Source of the DNA: an uncultured Xanthobacteraceae bacterium
GTDB taxonomy: Bacteria; Pseudomonadota; Alphaproteobacteria; Rhizobiales; Xanthobacteraceae
DNA: 6,917 bases
Assembly (NCBI GenBank): GCA_955652925.1
Contig: CATPCO010000713.1
Location: forward strand, 1-6,917
Direction: 5' to 3'
The notes beneath the pieces were generated by a model. That model did not search any database, had not been told where the DNA came from, and was given only the letters and a program-made list of their open reading frames with translations. A program made the translations under genes and the position numbers. Of this stretch, positions 5,913-6,917 are shown in pieces. The first letter of the stretch is position 1. The number at the start of each line of letters is the position of its first letter.

Positions 5913-5938
5913 AACGTCACCCTTCCATCCTATGTTCC
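5913..5938 (-). promoter_or_regulatory. EcfG (general stress response) promoter
   Basis: On the minus strand GGAAC (complement of 5934-5938) is followed after exactly 17 nt by CGTT (complement of 5913-5916). This equals the alphaproteobacterial EcfG consensus GGAAC-N16/17-CGTT. It lies 37 nt upstream of the start at 5875, leaving room for a short leader with the GAGG ribosome-binding site. Transcription would depend on EcfG, released by the PhyR-NepR switch under stress. I found no second match upstream of the other genes in the window. Confidence 0.75.
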
Positions 5939-6124
5939 ACCCCGCTGCTGAACAAAGGCTGAATGGTCGAGCGGGCTGGGCGTATCCATGGCGGCGGGAG
6001 CGGCAAACGCAGCATTCGGCCCAAAAATGGGCTGCTGGGTCCGGGCGCGGGGCTCGAGACAATAGCGCGACAAATGGGCGGCACCGGGCACGGTCAGTAA
6101 CAGACAGGTCGCATGCAATATCAT
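5930..6124 (-). CDS. Doubtful small ORF, 64 aa
   Basis: A minus-strand frame beginning MILHATCLLLTVPG runs to a TAG at 5930-5932, with a longer start at 6196 (88 aa). Third codon positions are mostly G or C, as in genes of this genome, and the N-terminus is mildly hydrophobic. Against it, there is no clear Shine-Dalgarno, a plus-strand frame is open over the same bases, and its last codons contain the GGAAC box of the EcfG promoter for the next gene. It is not recognised. Confidence 0.2.
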   Translation of the reverse strand: MILHATCLLLTVPGAAHLSRYCLEPRARTQQPIFGPNAAFAAPAAMDTPSPLDHSAFVQQRGGT

Positions 6125-6174
6125 TTTGGCGAGTTGATCGGCATCGCGGCAGCAGCGGCGAGCCTGTATGCAGC

Positions 6175-6202
6175 GCATGCGTGAGCTACAGTCCACGCAT
6201 GC
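6175..6202. repeat. Perfect 9-bp inverted repeat
   Basis: GCATGCGTG (6175-6183) and CACGCATGC (6194-6202) are exact reverse complements with a 10-nt loop. The left arm covers the end of the 23-codon plus-strand frame. No U-tract follows on either strand. It could be an operator, since GCATGC occurs again at 6112-6117, or an RNA hairpin. Confidence 0.4.
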
Positions 6203-6217
6203 ACCGCCGAACTGATT

Positions 6218-6231
6218 TAAACTAAAGTTTA
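6218..6231. promoter_or_regulatory. AT-rich palindrome, possible operator or promoter element
   Basis: TAAACT-AA-AGTTTA is a 6-2-6 inverted repeat in the AT-rich part of the divergent region, about 135 nt before the start at 6366. The symmetry fits a dimeric regulator, but no family is assigned. Confidence 0.3.
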
Positions 6232-6365
6232 GATTACTGAACCCAAATTTAATGGCCGCACCACCGTGCCGTGCCTATCGTTGGGTGAACGAGAGAAAAG
6301 CAGAAAACCGGAATAAATCGTGTTTGAATGCGGTCTTTTTCACGACCACGGAACGGAGATCCACA

Positions 6366-6566
6366 ATGTCCCACTTTCACCTGCAAAGAAAGCAGAGAGA
6401 GCGCGCAATAGGGGCGTCGGTGCCCGCTATCATTTGTCAAACGGACGCCCGCCAGAGCCTAGCCAGGCAACACTTGTTGTATTTTCTCGGATTTGGCGTG
6501 GCGAGCGCGATTTTAGTGAATATGACTGTGTTCCTCTATTTTTTGTCGCTTCACGCATCCGGGTAG
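6366..6566 (+). CDS. Small single-span membrane protein, 66 aa
   Basis: I do not recognise this protein. The start at 6366 (MSHFHLQRKQRER) is preferred to the ATG at 6252 because GGAG lies at 6355-6358 with 7-nt spacing, and because the extra N-terminal residues of the longer form look non-coding. Residues 1-36 are hydrophilic and basic (RKQRER; RQSLARQ). A single strongly hydrophobic helix fills about 37-61 (LLYFLGFGVASAILVNMTV and onward), followed by a five-residue tail. By the positive-inside rule the N-terminus should be cytoplasmic. Coding is supported by the start context and the clear helix. The gene is 52 nt upstream of the secreted peptide at 6619 on the same strand, so the two may share a transcript, perhaps as an envelope stress or assembly pair. 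Confidence 0.6.
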   Translation: MSHFHLQRKQRERAIGASVPAIICQTDARQSLARQHLLYFLGFGVASAILVNMTVFLYFLSLHASG

Positions 6567-6618
6567 GAAATGGAGAAACCCAGTCAAGCAGCTAACGCAA
6601 GCAACAGGAAGGCGCATC

Positions 6619-6777
6619 ATGAAAAAGCTCATAGCAACCGCATTGGCTCTCCTAAGCCTTCTTGCCGGGACGGCATTGACGCAATCGGCAGCCGTGGCGC
6701 AAACGAGGCGTGATGCCGGCCAATATTATTATCAAAACGGTTCACAGTACTACGATGGATACCCGTTAAGGGATTAG
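6619..6777 (+). CDS. Small secreted tyrosine-rich peptide, 52 aa
   Basis: The ATG at 6619 follows AGGAAGG (6606-6612) at good spacing. The product has a textbook signal peptide (MKKLIATALALLSLLAG, with cleavage likely after AVA at residue 27). Only 25 mature residues remain, with two QYY-type units (GQYYYQ and SQYYDGY), and the frame ends in TAG at 6775-6777. No known family is recognised; with the signal peptide removed it would be a tiny, Tyr/Gln-rich periplasmic or extracellular peptide. It follows the membrane protein at 6366-6566 and may be co-transcribed. A weak hairpin (CGGCT 6792-6796 with AGCCG 6803-6807) lies just downstream. The tyrosine-rich mature part recalls the exported protein at 5567-5875, though no alignment supports homology. 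Confidence 0.65.
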   Translation: MKKLIATALALLSLLAGTALTQSAAVAQTRRDAGQYYYQNGSQYYDGYPLRD

Positions 6778-6917
6778 GAAAACATGCGCGACGGCTGGTA
6801 AAAGCCGCTTCTATGCGCTTCCATCCGGGGTCCCCGAACCAGCGGCAGGGCCGTCTTGGATCAGCGTTCGTGTTTGCCGCGTCCGGGCGACGTCCCTTAC
6901 TGAACCACATGCCGCCA
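6778..6917. other. Right-edge segment without a clear gene
   Basis: The 140 nt after the secreted peptide hold the weak hairpin at 6792-6807 and the perfect palindrome CGGGG-T-CCCCG (6826-6836). A plus-strand frame from ATG 6813 (MRFHPGSPNQRQGRLG) stays open to the edge, and an overlapping minus-strand frame from 6910 is also open. Neither has a good ribosome-binding site and both have the Arg/Pro-rich look of non-coding GC-rich DNA. It may be part of a repeat or intergenic sequence. Confidence 0.35.

Larger units (their letters stand above)
5939..6365. other. Divergent intergenic region
   Basis: About 430 nt separate the EcfG promoter from the membrane-protein gene at 6366. It holds the doubtful minus-strand ORF, a 23-codon plus-strand frame (6113-6184, MQYHFGELIGIAAAAASLY), a 9-bp inverted repeat (6175-6202) and an AT-rich palindrome (6218-6231). 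The stretch at 6211-6330 is AT-rich and probably contains the promoter of the 6366 gene, but no clear -35/-10 pair could be fixed. Confidence 0.5.

Noticed and set aside
5932..6225. A 97-aa plus-strand frame in the divergent intergenic region.
   Set aside because: Arg/His-rich composition typical of shadow frames, no ribosome-binding site, and it runs through the EcfG promoter region and the inverted repeat.
6351..6375. GGAAC at 6349-6353 as an EcfG -35 box for the 6366 gene.
   Set aside because: No CGTT lies 16 or 17 nt downstream, and the site overlaps the ribosome-binding site.
6252..6566. Longer 104-aa version of the small membrane protein.
   Set aside because: The ATG at 6366 has the better ribosome-binding site, and the added N-terminal residues read through AT-rich promoter-like DNA.
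6820..6870. GGTTCGGGGACCCC on the minus strand resembles a tRNA T-arm.
   Set aside because: No matching acceptor, D-arm or anticodon stem can be built around it, and the T-stem does not pair properly.
6629..6910. A 93-aa minus-strand frame at the right edge.
   Set aside because: It is antisense to almost all of the secreted peptide gene, which has a better start and a clear signal peptide.

Overview
The window is GC-rich with alphaproteobacterial character, most likely order Rhizobiales and probably Bradyrhizobium or a close relative. This is inferred from the form of the EttA and MltB-type proteins, the abundance of small exported glycine-zipper and tyrosine-rich proteins, and a promoter that matches the EcfG general-stress consensus. 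No mobile element, CRISPR array, rRNA or tRNA was found. Most of the window looks like ordinary chromosome, and I did not find a clear new multi-gene system.

Left part (1-1825). A D-2-hydroxyacid dehydrogenase lies on the minus strand (122-1081). A possible gene tail enters from the left edge on the plus strand (2-58), with a hairpin between the two. Upstream of the dehydrogenase is an intergenic stretch rich in inverted repeats (1093-1272). It is followed by a small basic protein of unknown function on the minus strand (1280-1477) and then a regulatory-looking gap (1478-1825) with a tandem 7-mer and overlapping palindromes.

Centre (1826-4932). Two well-conserved plus-strand genes: ettA, the ABC-F translation throttle ATPase, and an exported MltB-type lytic transglycosylase with a C-terminal peptidoglycan-binding domain. 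They are separated by 209 nt holding a long hairpin just after the ettA stop, so they are probably separate transcription units.

Right part (4933-6917). Two small exported paralogues sit in tandem on the minus strand (4998-5321 and 5567-5875). Each has a signal peptide followed by a perfect GxxxGxxxGxxxG glycine zipper; one is cysteine-containing and the other strongly tyrosine-rich. The promoter-distal copy ends at a strong intrinsic terminator whose U-tract overlaps the stop of the convergent transglycosylase gene. The promoter-proximal copy has GGAAC-N17-CGTT just upstream, which predicts control by the PhyR/EcfG general stress response. Divergently, a 66-residue single-span membrane protein (6366-6566) and a 52-residue secreted peptide (6619-6777) may form a small operon. 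With the lytic transglycosylase, the right half is therefore biased towards envelope functions. This theme is an inference from signal peptides and domains, not a demonstrated pathway.
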